From: Bacillota bacterium
GTDB lineage: Bacteria > Bacillota > Clostridia > Christensenellales > UMGS416
NCBI GenBank assembly: GCA_023410875.1
Contig: JAEYPH010000013.1
Coordinates: 48,829-112,828 of the forward strand
Reading direction: 5' to 3'
Length of the DNA stretch: 64,000 bases
This document shows positions 26,097 to 35,046 of this stretch, in pieces. The notes under the pieces are model-generated. The model saw only the letters and a program-made list of their open reading frames with translations, was not told the DNA's origin and searched no databases. The position numbers were made by a program, and so were the translations under genes. The stretch's first letter is position 1; every line of letters starts with the position of its first letter.

Positions 26097-27053
26097 ATGG
26101 AATTAGCAGTCCTGTGCACGTTCATATTGACGTTCTGCGTGATCGTGATGGCGCTGGCCCCGCTGGGCCGGCGCGCCGACCACATGGAGCGCCGCGTGGG
26201 CCGCGTGGCCGACATCGGCAAGGCTGCCGCCGTGGAGGCGGAGCTTGCCCGCCCCATCGGCGAGCGCTTCCTGCGCCCGGCGCTGGACGCGCTGGTGCGG
26301 GCCTTAAGCCGGTCGCTTACCAAGGGCAAAAACGCCAAACTGGAGGCCGCCCTCAAGAGCGCCGGCATCTCCTCGCGGCCCAGTGAATACCGCGCGCTGC
26401 AGCTGGTCGTTATGACGGCGCTGTCCATCGTCATAGGTGCGGTGGCCTTTGCCAACATCTACGCGATCACCAACGCGCTGGGCATCGCATATGACCCGCT
26501 GGTGGCCGTGGGCCTGACGCTGGCCTTCGGGCTGCTGGGCGGGCTGCTGGGTATGATCTTGATGACCTATCGCCTGCAGGTGCTCACGCGCACGCGCAAG
26601 ACCAGCATTCAGGGCCAGCTGCCCGAGGTGCTGGACCTGTTGAGTGTCAGCGTGGAGGCCGGCCTGGGCTTCGACGCGGCGCTGCTGCGGGTGACCGAGC
26701 GCGCCCGCGGGCCGCTCATCGAGGAGTTCAAGACCGCCTACCGCGAGATCACGCTGGGTAGGTCCCGCTCCGAGGCGCTGCGGGCGCTGGAGGCTCGCAC
26801 CGGCCTGGACGAGGTCAAGACCTTCGTAAGCGCCATCATACAGGCCGAGCAGCTGGGCATCTCGCTGCGCAACGTGCTGCGCAGCCAGGCGCAGCAAATG
26901 CGCCTGCTCAAACGCCAGCGGGTGGAGGAACGGGCCATGAAGGCGCCGGTCAAGATCATGATCCCCATGGCGTTGTTCATCTTCCCGGTGCTCTTCATAC
27001 TGCTGATGGGGCCGGCGGTCGTCAACATCATCAATACCTTTACGGGGGGCTGA
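26097..27053 (+). CDS. tadC: Tad membrane platform protein TadC
   Basis: 318 residues. A T2SSF domain with QGQLPEVLDLLSVSVEAGLG and AIIQAEQLGISLRNVLRSQA lies between membrane segments, and the C-terminus ends in a hydrophobic helix. It is the partner of TadB, 7 bases downstream of it. The order cpaB-cpaE-cpaF-tadB-tadC is the canonical one. Confidence 0.9.
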   Translation: MELAVLCTFILTFCVIVMALAPLGRRADHMERRVGRVADIGKAAAVEAELARPIGERFLRPALDALVRALSRSLTKGKNAKLEAALKSAGISSRPSEYRALQLVVMTALSIVIGAVAFANIYAITNALGIAYDPLVAVGLTLAFGLLGGLLGMILMTYRLQVLTRTRKTSIQGQLPEVLDLLSVSVEAGLGFDAALLRVTERARGPLIEEFKTAYREITLGRSRSEALRALEARTGLDEVKTFVSAIIQAEQLGISLRNVLRSQAQQMRLLKRQRVEERAMKAPVKIMIPMALFIFPVLFILLMGPAVVNIINTFTGG

Positions 27054-27055
27054 CT

Positions 27056-27493
27056 ATGGCTGTGATCTCGGTGAACGGGGTGCCGGTGGCGGCGTCGGTG
27101 GAGGTGGCCAACACCTTCCGGGCGCGATTCAAGGGGCTGATGCTGCGCAAGCGCCTGCCTGTGGGAGGTGGGATGCTGTTGACACCGTGCAGCGGCGTGC
27201 ACATGGCCTTCATGCGCATGAGCCTGGACATCGTGTATCTTGGCTCCGACTACACGGTGTTGGCCGTGGAGCCCAATCTGAGACCCTGGCGCGTGGGCCG
27301 CCTGGTGCGCGGCTGCCGCCATGTATTGGAGCTGCCGGCGGGCCAGGCGGCCTTGGAGGGCATCGTCCCCGGTGTGAGGCTGGCCGTGCGTATGCCCATG
27401 GCAGGCAGCGGCAGGCTCATCAAACCGCACAGCGTGGCGCAAAGCGTCCCCTGCCGCGCCCCGGCGGACCCGCCACTGATGGAAAGAAGGTAG
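27056..27493 (+). CDS. DUF192 family protein
   Basis: 145 residues. The DUF192 fold is recognised from ANTFRARFKGLMLRKRLP, GVHMAFMRMSLDIVYL and the closing VLELPAGQAALEGI. DUF192 genes often sit inside Tad loci of Gram-positive bacteria, but their job there is not known. It begins 2 bases after tadC. Confidence 0.82.
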   Translation: MAVISVNGVPVAASVEVANTFRARFKGLMLRKRLPVGGGMLLTPCSGVHMAFMRMSLDIVYLGSDYTVLAVEPNLRPWRVGRLVRGCRHVLELPAGQAALEGIVPGVRLAVRMPMAGSGRLIKPHSVAQSVPCRAPADPPLMERR

Positions 27494-27499
27494 TGTGAC

Positions 27500-29023
27500 A
27501 TGGAAGAAAAACTGCAACCCCGCGAGGAATCCTCCGGCGAGCTGAAGCGCCTGCGCGACAAGTCCGGCAAGGACGAGCTGGCCGGCGAGCTCAAGCGCTC
27601 GCTGCTGGGCGGCGTCAGCCGCGCCGACGTGCTGGCCTATGTGGACAAACTGAAGGGCCAGTGGAGCTGCGCCGAGCAGACCTACAAGGCATACATCGCC
27701 GACCTGGCCCGGGAGAAGGAGGCGCTGCGCCAGGAACGCGACGCGCTGGAGAGCCGGGCCAACGAGCAGCTGTTGCAACTGGAGCAAAGCCGCGCGGCCG
27801 CCGACCCGCTGAACCACCCTCAGGTGCTGGAGCTGTGTGAGCAGGCCCGCGTCGCCGAGGCTGCGCTGCAGCAGGCCCAGGCCCAAGCCGAGGCTGCCCA
27901 CAGCCACAACGCCCAACTGCAGGTGGAGATGGAACGCCTGCTGCAGCAGGACCTGGAGCAGCAGCAGCGCCTGCGGGAGCTGGCAGACCAGAGGGAGCAG
28001 GAGCAGGGCCGCGAAGCCCAGGCGCGCTACCAGCAGCAGACGGCCCAGTATGAAGCCACCATTGCCGAGCTCAACAGCCGCCTGAACGACCAGCTCTATG
28101 AGCTGTCCGACGCGTCGGCGCGCATAGAGGAGCTGGCCCGGGAGACCGAGCACAAGGAGGCCGCCCTGCGCCAGCAGACCCAGGCCCACGAGCGGGCGCT
28201 GTGCGAGGCGCGGGAAGAGGCCCAGCGCCGCGCCGAACAGCGGGAAGTGGCGCTGATCGCCAACGCCGACGCCGAGACCGCCCAGCTGCGCGCCGCGCTG
28301 GAACGCCGCCTGCAAGAGGTGGAGACCGCGCTGCACAATGCCCGTGCCCGCGCCGCGCAGCTGGAGCAGCAAGCCTATGGGCTGTCGTTGGAGGCCCAGC
28401 GCGCCGGCCGTGAGCGCGACGAAGCCCGCGCCGACGCCGAAACTGCCCGCGCCGTGGCGCAGGCGCAGATTCAGAAGCACGAGGAGGCTCATGAGCTCAA
28501 CCTCCGCCTCAAGGAAACGCTGAGCAGCCTGCTGCTGAAAGCCGAGGCGCTGGTCCGCGAAAACGAGCTGTTGAGCGGCCAACTGCGCACCGAGCGGGAG
28601 CGCGCCGCGCAATACCAGGCCATCCATGAGCGCCTGGTGGATGTGATCGCCCGCGTGCGCATGGCCAACCAACTGCTGGGCGAGCGCGTGGCCGATGTGG
28701 ACCGGGCGCTGGGCTATGGCGGGCCCATACCCCGCAGCACGGGCATGCCCCCGCCGACCGCCGGCGCCCGCCGCCTGAGCATGGAACCGCTCAACCTGGA
28801 CGGCGGCGGCACGGCGCTCTATGACATGATACAGGAACTCAACAGCATACAGAGTTCGTTGGCCCAGATGCAGGGCGTGCCGGCTCCGGAGGAGGACAAG
28901 AAGCCCAACATCCGCTACAGCGTGGAAAAGCTGGAGGTGGACTGCCCGCCCAAGAAGGACGACGATCTGGACTCCTTCCGGGTGATGGGGTTGGGGGAGC
29001 ACAACCAGAAGACCAGAACATAG
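27500..29023 (+). CDS. Long coiled-coil protein with a DivIVA-like N-terminal motif
   Basis: 507 residues. The N-terminal SLLGGVSRADVLAYVDKLK (34-52) resembles the membrane-curvature/GpsB-type start of DivIVA-like proteins; that resemblance is an inference. From about 60 to 430 the sequence is continuous Glu/Gln/Ala/Arg-rich coiled coil, and a short Pro-rich, less regular tail follows. It has no membrane segment. As the last gene of the Tad operon it may place or scaffold the pilus machine. A terminator follows at 29054. Confidence 0.72.
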   Translation: MEEKLQPREESSGELKRLRDKSGKDELAGELKRSLLGGVSRADVLAYVDKLKGQWSCAEQTYKAYIADLAREKEALRQERDALESRANEQLLQLEQSRAAADPLNHPQVLELCEQARVAEAALQQAQAQAEAAHSHNAQLQVEMERLLQQDLEQQQRLRELADQREQEQGREAQARYQQQTAQYEATIAELNSRLNDQLYELSDASARIEELARETEHKEAALRQQTQAHERALCEAREEAQRRAEQREVALIANADAETAQLRAALERRLQEVETALHNARARAAQLEQQAYGLSLEAQRAGRERDEARADAETARAVAQAQIQKHEEAHELNLRLKETLSSLLLKAEALVRENELLSGQLRTERERAAQYQAIHERLVDVIARVRMANQLLGERVADVDRALGYGGPIPRSTGMPPPTAGARRLSMEPLNLDGGGTALYDMIQELNSIQSSLAQMQGVPAPEEDKKPNIRYSVEKLEVDCPPKKDDDLDSFRVMGLGEHNQKTRT

Positions 29024-29053
29024 TTGTGTGGATAGGAATCCGGTACAATGGGG

Positions 29054-29080
29054 AAAGGAGGCATGGAACTGCCTCCTTTT
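29054..29080 (+). terminator. Terminator of the Tad operon
   Basis: AAAGGAGGCA pairs with TGCCTCCTTT, followed by Ts. The same hairpin with a different flank recurs at 29989-30015. Its arms contain both a Shine-Dalgarno and an anti-Shine-Dalgarno sequence. Confidence 0.7.
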
Positions 29081-29086
29081 CAATTC

Positions 29087-29300
29087 TTTCGCCGGCGATA
29101 CTGTGACATCGCCGGCGATTCAGACGGCTTGTTCTCTGGTTTGTGTTACCCGCCTGCCAATAACCGTTGGCAGGCGGGCATTTTATTGTTCAGCTCATAC
29201 CGGCTTTTCAGGAACGAGGATCGCCTGCGGGCGAGTTTCTGAGACGTCCCTGCTCTTGGTTGTCGTTTCCTCCCGCCGGATAAACCGGCGGTCGGTAATG
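29087..29300 (+). repeat. Dispersed multi-hairpin repeat, copy C (full)
   Basis: H1 at 29088-29131 (arms CGCCGGCGA/TCGCCGGCG, a variant of the usual H1), H2 at 29149-29178 (CTGCCA/TGGCAG around ATAACCGT), H3 at 29219-29236 (CGCCTGCGGGCG) and H4 at 29268-29299. No gene is visible in the 296-base gap that it fills. Confidence 0.75.
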
Positions 29301-29319
29301 GGATTCACCCATTATAAGG

Positions 29320-29892
29320 TCAGATCGGTCGTATCTCGCCCGCCTCCCGCCACTCCCGCGAAAACGTCTCGCGCACAAATCCAGACAGCGGGTGTTCTCC
29401 CGCCAGCAGATTGAGCCTGCCGATGGCGCCCATGACCATCCTGGGGTTGGACGCGCGCTGCTCTTCGCTCAGAGTGTCATAGCGGTGGACCATCAGCAAG
29501 CCTTCTTCCTCATACCGTAAAAACCGCTCATAGGCATCCTCCACCGACTCGCAGGCAATCACCGGCACCGGCTGCTCACAGATCGCCGCGCAGCGGATGC
29601 CCGTGGGGTTGGGCAGGGCGGCGTCGGTCTCGCAGGCGTAGACATAACCGCCCACGCCGGCGTAGAATGCCCTTAAGCTGTCGGGGAAGGATTCCGTGTA
29701 CACCGGCAGGCCGTCTTCGCGAAAGCCGAAGGTATGCCACATGTAGGGCCGGTTCCAGATGTAGAACGTCGCGATGGTCCGGTTGCTGGAGAGGTAGACA
29801 TAGGGTTGTTTATAGGTGGAGTACGGCGACGCGTGGGGCTGCAGCGTCGTGATGCCGCCTCTGGTGGTGCCGTGATAGTAGAGCATCTGCAT
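29320..29892 (-). CDS. Hypothetical protein, possibly ADP-ribosyltransferase-like
   Basis: 190 residues. The start MQMLYYHGTTRGGITTLQPH followed by PYVYLSSNRTIATFYIW resembles the His and Ser-x-Asn segments of KptA/ART-fold proteins, and similar short proteins occur widely in Bacillota. I cannot confirm the third catalytic residue, so function stays open. It has no signal peptide. It lies between repeat copies C and D, on the opposite strand from the Tad operon. Confidence 0.6.
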   Translation of the reverse strand: MQMLYYHGTTRGGITTLQPHASPYSTYKQPYVYLSSNRTIATFYIWNRPYMWHTFGFREDGLPVYTESFPDSLRAFYAGVGGYVYACETDAALPNPTGIRCAAICEQPVPVIACESVEDAYERFLRYEEEGLLMVHRYDTLSEEQRASNPRMVMGAIGRLNLLAGEHPLSGFVRETFSREWREAGEIRPI

Positions 29893-29988
29893 CCCTCTCT
29901 GATGGGTCTGGAATCCAGTGTGACATGGGAGGGCGGCAATCTCAAGACTGGTTTTTGGTTTGCTTATGTGGTATCATATAAGTGTAAT

Positions 29989-30015
29989 AAAGGAGGCGGA
30001 GAACTGCCTCCTTTT
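29989..30015. terminator. Hairpin like the Tad terminator
   Basis: AAAGGAGGC/GCCTCCTTT with a following T-run, as at 29054. No gene is read into it from the plus strand, so it may be an isolated copy of a mobile terminator. Confidence 0.45.
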
Positions 30016-30032
30016 CATATTTCTGGCCAATA

Positions 30033-30123
30033 AACCCTCTCCTGCGCCCTCCCCCAGAGGGAGAGGGACAATTTGCTAAAATTTGCCTCTCCCCCTCTGG
30101 GGGAGAGGTTTGGAGAGAGGGTT
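30033..30123. repeat. 91-bp inverted repeat (MITE-like palindrome)
   Basis: AACCCTCTCC at the left end pairs with GGAGAGAGGGTT at the right, and CTCCCCCAGAGGGAGAG pairs internally with CTCTCCCCCTCTGGGGGAG. An AT-rich centre (ACAATTTGCTAAAATTTGC) separates the halves. No coding capacity. Confidence 0.65.
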
Positions 30124-30136
30124 ACAAGGGACTGGA

Positions 30137-30396
30137 GCTCTTACCGATGGCGGATTTATCGTCAGGCAATGCGCTTGCGCATTGCCGGTCGCCCGCAGGT
30201 GAGACTCCGCCGAGGAAACGTACATCCAGAAAGGACCGCCCACAAAGACCCCTGCCACAGCGGCCCGTATTCTTGATAAAGCCAGCATGAATCGAAAATC
30301 AGAAAGCCCGCCTGCCAACGATTATTGGCAGGCGGGAAGCCAATACAAGTATCAAGACGTCCAAATCGCCGAGGCGCAACAGCGCCGCTGGCGAAA
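30137..30396 (-). repeat. Dispersed multi-hairpin repeat, copy D (full, with insert)
   Basis: On the minus strand: H1 at 30355-30396 (GGCGC/GCGCC), H2 at 30307-30336 (TGCCAA/TTGGCA), an H3 region similar to copy E, and H4 at 30143-30216 whose loop is enlarged by about 47 bases. It stops 4 bases before the hypE stop codon. Confidence 0.72.
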
Positions 30397-30400
30397 TGCG

Positions 30401-31372
30401 TCAGCAGATTCTAGGCAGCCCTTCCCCGGCCAGCGGCCTTATGGTTCGTCTCCCCCCCAGCGCCGTGGCGATAGACGCCCCACGCCCCTTGGCCACGCGA
30501 CCGATGATCGCGGCGTTCTCGCCATATGCCGAGGCTCGCAACAGGCTCAGTGCCTTCTGCGCGTCTTCCTGTGCCACCAGAAACACCATCTTCCCCTCGT
30601 TGCCCATGTACAGCGGGTCCAGGCCCAGTATTGAGCAGAAGCCCCGCACCGCCGGGCTCACCGGCAGGCCTGCGTCCAGCTCCAGCGCCACGCCATACTG
30701 TTGCGAGAGCTCGTGCAGCACGGTGCCCAGGCCGCCGCGGGTCGCGTCGCGCATGGCGCGGATGGCCACGCCGGCATCCAACAGCGCCCGCACCATGGCC
30801 GTGAGAGGAGCGCAATCGCTGCGGATGTCGTTTTCCACGCCCATACGGGCGGAGAGGATGGCAGCGTGGTGCTCGCCCAATGTGCCGGAAAGCAGGATGG
30901 CGTCGCCGGCCTGCGGCGGCAGCGGGCGGTGGCCGGGGTGCACCGCGCCGATACCGGCGGTGTTGATGATCAGGCCGCCGCGGCCCTCCACTACCTTGGT
31001 GTCGCCGGTCACGATGCTGACACCGGCCTCTTTGGCGGCCCGGGCCATGGAATCCACGACGCGCTCCAGCGTATCGATCTCCAGGCCCTCCTCCAACACG
31101 AAGGCGGCGCTTAAGTATTGCGGCACGGCCCCGGCGGTCAGCAGGTCGTTGACGGTGCCGCACACGGCCAGATGGCCGATGTCGCCGCCGGGGAAGAACA
31201 GTGGCTGCACGACGAAGCTGTCGGTTGTAAAGGCGGTGGGGCCGGAAAGGCTCAGCACCGCGGCGTCGCCGCCCTGGCGCAGCAGCGGGTTGTCCAGGCG
31301 GCGCTTGAACACCGTGTCGATGAGCTCGGCCATGACCGAGCCGCCGCCGCCGTGGGACATATTAATCCGCAT
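30401..31372 (-). CDS. hypE: Hydrogenase maturation protein HypE
   Basis: 323 residues. The AIR-synthase-like fold (FTTDSFVVQPLFFPGGDIG, VTGDTKVVE) ends in LPRIC, with the C-terminal cysteine that receives the carbamoyl group from HypF and is dehydrated to thiocyanate for the Fe(CN) ligand. An AGGAGG site precedes the ATG. It is the last gene of the ech-hyp operon and is separated from hypD by 166 bases of palindromes. Confidence 0.95.
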   Translation of the reverse strand: MRINMSHGGGGSVMAELIDTVFKRRLDNPLLRQGGDAAVLSLSGPTAFTTDSFVVQPLFFPGGDIGHLAVCGTVNDLLTAGAVPQYLSAAFVLEEGLEIDTLERVVDSMARAAKEAGVSIVTGDTKVVEGRGGLIINTAGIGAVHPGHRPLPPQAGDAILLSGTLGEHHAAILSARMGVENDIRSDCAPLTAMVRALLDAGVAIRAMRDATRGGLGTVLHELSQQYGVALELDAGLPVSPAVRGFCSILGLDPLYMGNEGKMVFLVAQEDAQKALSLLRASAYGENAAIIGRVAKGRGASIATALGGRRTIRPLAGEGLPRIC

Positions 31373-31408
31373 AGATGGTCCTCCTTGCGAACTTCTGAAC
31401 TACATCCA

Positions 31409-31530
31409 ATCGCCGCCAACTGGCGGCGATGCTCGGCGCTTTCAGCGCCGACCGGCAACGCTCCTATAGTGGCGCAAGCGCCGCTATCACGCGTTGCCTG
31501 CGGCGGAACCGCCGTCGGTTTTCAAAGTTC
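31409..31530. repeat. Palindrome cluster between hypD and hypE
   Basis: Four hairpins in 120 bases: ATCGCCGCCA/TGGCGGCGAT, TCGGCGCT/AGCGCCGA, a nested pair GGCAACGC/GCGTTGCC enclosing GGCGC/GCGCC, and GCGGCGG/CCGCCG. They sit inside the hyp operon and could stabilise or attenuate the hypE message. The layout differs from the dispersed A-I family. Confidence 0.6.
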
Positions 31531-31538
31531 GTTACAAT

Positions 31539-32585
31539 CTATTTCATATCCCGATTTGAGAACCAGATACCGCACGCTCCCTCCTCGGACACCATGCACG
31601 CGCCCAAAGGATTGCTGGGCGTGCAGTGGCCGAACATCGGGCACGTGTCGGGGTGGATGCGCCCGCGCAGCACGTCGGCGCAGCGGCACGGCGAGGCGGC
31701 CTCGGCCTCGGCGACATCGCGGGAGCCGGCATCCAATAGCTCATAATCCCCGCGCAGATACAGCCCCGACTGCGGGATCACGCCCAGGCCTCGCCAGTGG
31801 GCGTCACCCGGCTCCAGCGCGTGGGCCAGCAGTGTCTGGGCGCGGGGGTTGCCGGCGGCGCTGACGGCCTCGGGGTACAGGTTCTGCACCCGCGCCTCGC
31901 CGCGTTGGCACTGGCGCACCAGCGCCAGCACCGCCATCACCAGGTGTTCGGGCTCAAAGCCCGCCACGGCCATGGGCTTGCGGCGGCTCTCGCACAGCGG
32001 CCCGTAGGCGTCGGAACCGAGGATTGTGCTGACATGGCCGGGGCAGATAAAGCCGTCGATAGCGTTTTCACTGTGGCACAGCGCGTCCATGGCCGGCAGG
32101 ATGGCCTTGAGCGACGTCAGGAAGTTCAGGTTTTTCAGGTTCAACCTGAAGGCTTGTTGGGCGGCCAGCGCCCAGGCCGGCGCCGTGGTCTCAAAGCCCA
32201 CCGCCGCCGCCACAAAGTGCGTGTCCGGCTGTTCCTTGGCCAGCTCCACGGCCTGGAAGGGCGAATAGATCATGCGGAAGGCCGCGCCGTCGCCCCGGCG
32301 GCTCATCAGCGACCCCCGCCGCCCCGGCACCTTGAGCATGTCGCCGAAGCTCAGCACGCAGGTGTTTGGAGTAAGGGCGTATTCTAACAGCCGGTCGATG
32401 GCGCCCTCGGAAGTTACGCACACCGGGCAGCCGGGGCCGGACACCAGGCGGATGGCCGGGGGCAGCACATCTCGCAGGCCGCTGCGGAAGATGGCCGCTG
32501 TGTGGGTGCCGCACATCTCCATGATGGTAAGCGGCCGGGCGTCGTAGGCCTTCAGCTCCGCCAGCGCGCGTTCAAGGGCCGTCAT
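31539..32585 (-). CDS. hypD: Hydrogenase maturation protein HypD
   Basis: 348 residues. Conserved MCGTHT (24-29) and GPGCPVC (50-56) hold the redox cysteines, CPGHVS lies centrally, and the C-terminal cysteines of the 4Fe-4S cluster are in CRCADVLRGRIHPDTCPMFG and the following GHC and GAC. With HypC it builds the Fe(CN)2CO unit. It overlaps hypC by 14 bases. Confidence 0.96.
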   Translation of the reverse strand: MTALERALAELKAYDARPLTIMEMCGTHTAAIFRSGLRDVLPPAIRLVSGPGCPVCVTSEGAIDRLLEYALTPNTCVLSFGDMLKVPGRRGSLMSRRGDGAAFRMIYSPFQAVELAKEQPDTHFVAAAVGFETTAPAWALAAQQAFRLNLKNLNFLTSLKAILPAMDALCHSENAIDGFICPGHVSTILGSDAYGPLCESRRKPMAVAGFEPEHLVMAVLALVRQCQRGEARVQNLYPEAVSAAGNPRAQTLLAHALEPGDAHWRGLGVIPQSGLYLRGDYELLDAGSRDVAEAEAASPCRCADVLRGRIHPDTCPMFGHCTPSNPLGACMVSEEGACGIWFSNRDMK

Positions 32586-32799
32586 GCAACGCCTCCTCGA
32601 TGTCGCGCAGCAGCTCAGCCAGCTCCCGCGCCTGCTCGGGGTGCAGCACCTCGATGGCCAGACCCGCGTGGGTCAGCACCCAGTTGCCCACTTTTGCGTC
32701 CAGCAGGCCCACATGCACGCGGATGCGGTTGCCGTTCACATCCACGACAGCGGTGTCGTTCTCTATTTCAACGATCTGTCCGGGGGTTGCGACGCACAT
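32572..32799 (-). CDS. hypC: Hydrogenase maturation chaperone HypC
   Basis: 75 residues. It begins MCVATPGQI, with the essential Cys2 next to the initiator Met, and ends in a helical region, normal for HypC/HybG. It carries the iron unit to the large subunit precursor. The gene lies between hypF (directly adjacent) and hypD (overlap). Confidence 0.94.
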   Translation of the reverse strand: MCVATPGQIVEIENDTAVVDVNGNRIRVHVGLLDAKVGNWVLTHAGLAIEVLHPEQARELAELLRDIEEALHDGP

Positions 32800-35046
32800 T
32801 TATATTCCTTCTTTCATTCTCTGAACCGCGACGAAAGCCTGGCCCAGGGCCAAGCCGCCGTCGTTGCAAGGCACGGCGTTGTTGGTGTACACGCTGAAGC
32901 CGTCCTGAACCAAAAACCCCCGAAGGGTGCGCAGCAGCAGCGCGTTCTGGAACACACCGCCGCTCAGCGCGATGGTTTTCACGCCGGTCTGCTCCCGTAC
33001 GCGGCGGCACACCCGGGCGGCGGCGCGGGCCAGCGCCCGATGAAACCCCACAGCCTTCGGCTGATTCTGTTGGAGCCGTGGATCATTTATCAGTTCTGCA
33101 ATGACCGGACGGTAATCCAGCAACAGCAAATTATCTTGTTCCAGTATATCAAATTCCATCGGAACTTCCGGTAGCCCGCGCAACAATGCTTGCGTCGCGG
33201 CGGTCTCCAGTGCCACGGCGCACTGGCCTTCGTAGCCGTTGGTTTCGCATAAACCAAGCAGCATGGCCGCCGCGTCAAAGAGACGCCCCAGGCCGCTGTA
33301 GCGGGCGGTGTTCACGCGGTTGGCGATGGCGGCCCGCAGCAGCGCCGCGCCCTCAAAGTTCAGCTTGTCTGCCAGCCCTGTGGAGGCCAGATAGGCCAGC
33401 GCCGCCTTGCGGGCGTCTCGCGCGGCGCTGTCTCCGCCGGCCAGATCCACCAGCAGCATGCTGCCCACGCGGCGATACGCCGCGCCTTCGCACAGCAGAA
33501 ATTCCCCACCCCATATGGAGCCGTCGTCGCCGTAGCCGGTGCCGTCGAAGGCCAGGCCCAGCACCGGCCCGGTTAAATGGTGCTCGGCCATCACCGAGGC
33601 CACGTGGGCGTGGTGGTGCTGCACCTGCACGAGGGGAAGGCCGGTGTGCCGGGCAAAGGCGCTGGACAGATAGCCCGGATGCAGATCGCACGCGCCCAGC
33701 GCAGGCTGTATGTCGAACAAACGCTGCATGTGGTCGTAGTTGGCGGCGTAGGCATCGGCCACGGCCTCCACCTCGAAATCGCCGAAGTGGGAGCTCAGGT
33801 AGGCCGAGCGGCCCCGCAGCAGGCAGAAGGCGGACTTGAGGTCGCTTCCAAAGCTCACAATGGGCGCGGGTGATGCCTGCTGAAGCTCGACCGGTAGCGG
33901 CGCGTAACCCCGGGCGCGGCGGCCGGGCTGCGGGCCCAGCGCGGTCACGCGGGCCACCGAGTCATCCAGCCGGGTCACGATGGGCCGATCGTGGTACAGG
34001 ACACCTTCCAGCACGCCGTCGGGGGCAAGCCAAGCCAGCATCTCGTCGTCCCGGTGGATCTCCGGCTGGCCGCTGCGGTTGGCGCTGGTCATCACCAGAG
34101 CACCGAGGGATTCCAGCAGTAGCGTCTGTACCGGCGCGTAGGGCAGAAAGGCTCCAGTCAAGGGGGTGTCCCCTAAAGCCAGGGCGAAGGGTGTGCCGAC
34201 GGTGTTCAGCAGAACGATGGGCCTCGCTGGGGAACGCAGCAGCGCCTCCTCATCGGCGGAAGCGCGGCAATATTTCCGCAAGGTTTCCATGTCTCGGAAC
34301 ATCACGGCGAAGGGCTTCTGCTCCCTGTGCTTGAGCTCCCGCAGGCGGCGTATGGCCCGGTCGTCAAAGGGGCTGCACGCCAGGTGGTAGCCGCCGATGC
34401 CCTTGACCGCGACGATGCCGCCGGCCTGCAGCGCGGCGATGGCCCGCCGCAGCGCGTCCTCGCGTTGAGCCGTACGCCCTTCCTTGTCGGTGTAGGCCAG
34501 CACCGGCCCGCAGGCAGGGCACGCGATGGTCTGGGCGTGGAAGCGCCGGTCTTGGGGATCGTCGTATTCGCGCTGGCAATCGGGGCACATGGGAAAGCTC
34601 GCCATGGACGTCGTGGCCCGGTCATAGGGCGCGCCGGTCAGTATGCTGTAGCGGGGGCCGCACACGGCGCAGCTGATGAAGGGGTGCCGGAAGCGCCGGT
34701 TGGATGGATCAAAGAGCTCCCTCTCGCAATCCTGGCACATGGGCAGGTCGGCGGACAGCAGGTCCACCGTGCCGCCGGCGCTGGATTCTATCGTGAAGGC
34801 TGAAAAGTCTTGATCGGGTACGGCTTGCGTTTGGATATGGGTGATGCGGGCCTGGGCCGGAGCCTCGGCGCGCAGCGCGGCCAAAAAGGCGTTCAATGTG
34901 GCTTCGTCAGCGTTGAGCAGCAGTTCCACGTTGCTGCCCACGTTGCGCACCGCGCCGCACAGCGCAAAGCGCGCCGCCAGGCGCGCCAGCAGCGGGCGCA
35001 TGCCCACGCCCTGCACAACGCCTTCAATGGAAACCCGGAAAGTCAT
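32800..35046 (-). CDS. hypF: Carbamoyltransferase HypF
   Basis: 748 residues, full length. There is an N-terminal acylphosphatase domain (EGVVQGVGMRP), two zinc-finger pairs (CQDCERELF, CAVCGPRY, CPDCQREY, CPACGP at about 110-185), a YrdC-like domain (about 200-385) and a Kae1-like C-terminal domain with HHHAHVASVMAEH and ALSGGVFQN. It makes the carbamoyl group for the CN ligands from carbamoyl phosphate. It overlaps hypB by 4 bases. Confidence 0.95.
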   Translation of the reverse strand: MTFRVSIEGVVQGVGMRPLLARLAARFALCGAVRNVGSNVELLLNADEATLNAFLAALRAEAPAQARITHIQTQAVPDQDFSAFTIESSAGGTVDLLSADLPMCQDCERELFDPSNRRFRHPFISCAVCGPRYSILTGAPYDRATTSMASFPMCPDCQREYDDPQDRRFHAQTIACPACGPVLAYTDKEGRTAQREDALRRAIAALQAGGIVAVKGIGGYHLACSPFDDRAIRRLRELKHREQKPFAVMFRDMETLRKYCRASADEEALLRSPARPIVLLNTVGTPFALALGDTPLTGAFLPYAPVQTLLLESLGALVMTSANRSGQPEIHRDDEMLAWLAPDGVLEGVLYHDRPIVTRLDDSVARVTALGPQPGRRARGYAPLPVELQQASPAPIVSFGSDLKSAFCLLRGRSAYLSSHFGDFEVEAVADAYAANYDHMQRLFDIQPALGACDLHPGYLSSAFARHTGLPLVQVQHHHAHVASVMAEHHLTGPVLGLAFDGTGYGDDGSIWGGEFLLCEGAAYRRVGSMLLVDLAGGDSAARDARKAALAYLASTGLADKLNFEGAALLRAAIANRVNTARYSGLGRLFDAAAMLLGLCETNGYEGQCAVALETAATQALLRGLPEVPMEFDILEQDNLLLLDYRPVIAELINDPRLQQNQPKAVGFHRALARAAARVCRRVREQTGVKTIALSGGVFQNALLLRTLRGFLVQDGFSVYTNNAVPCNDGGLALGQAFVAVQRMKEGI

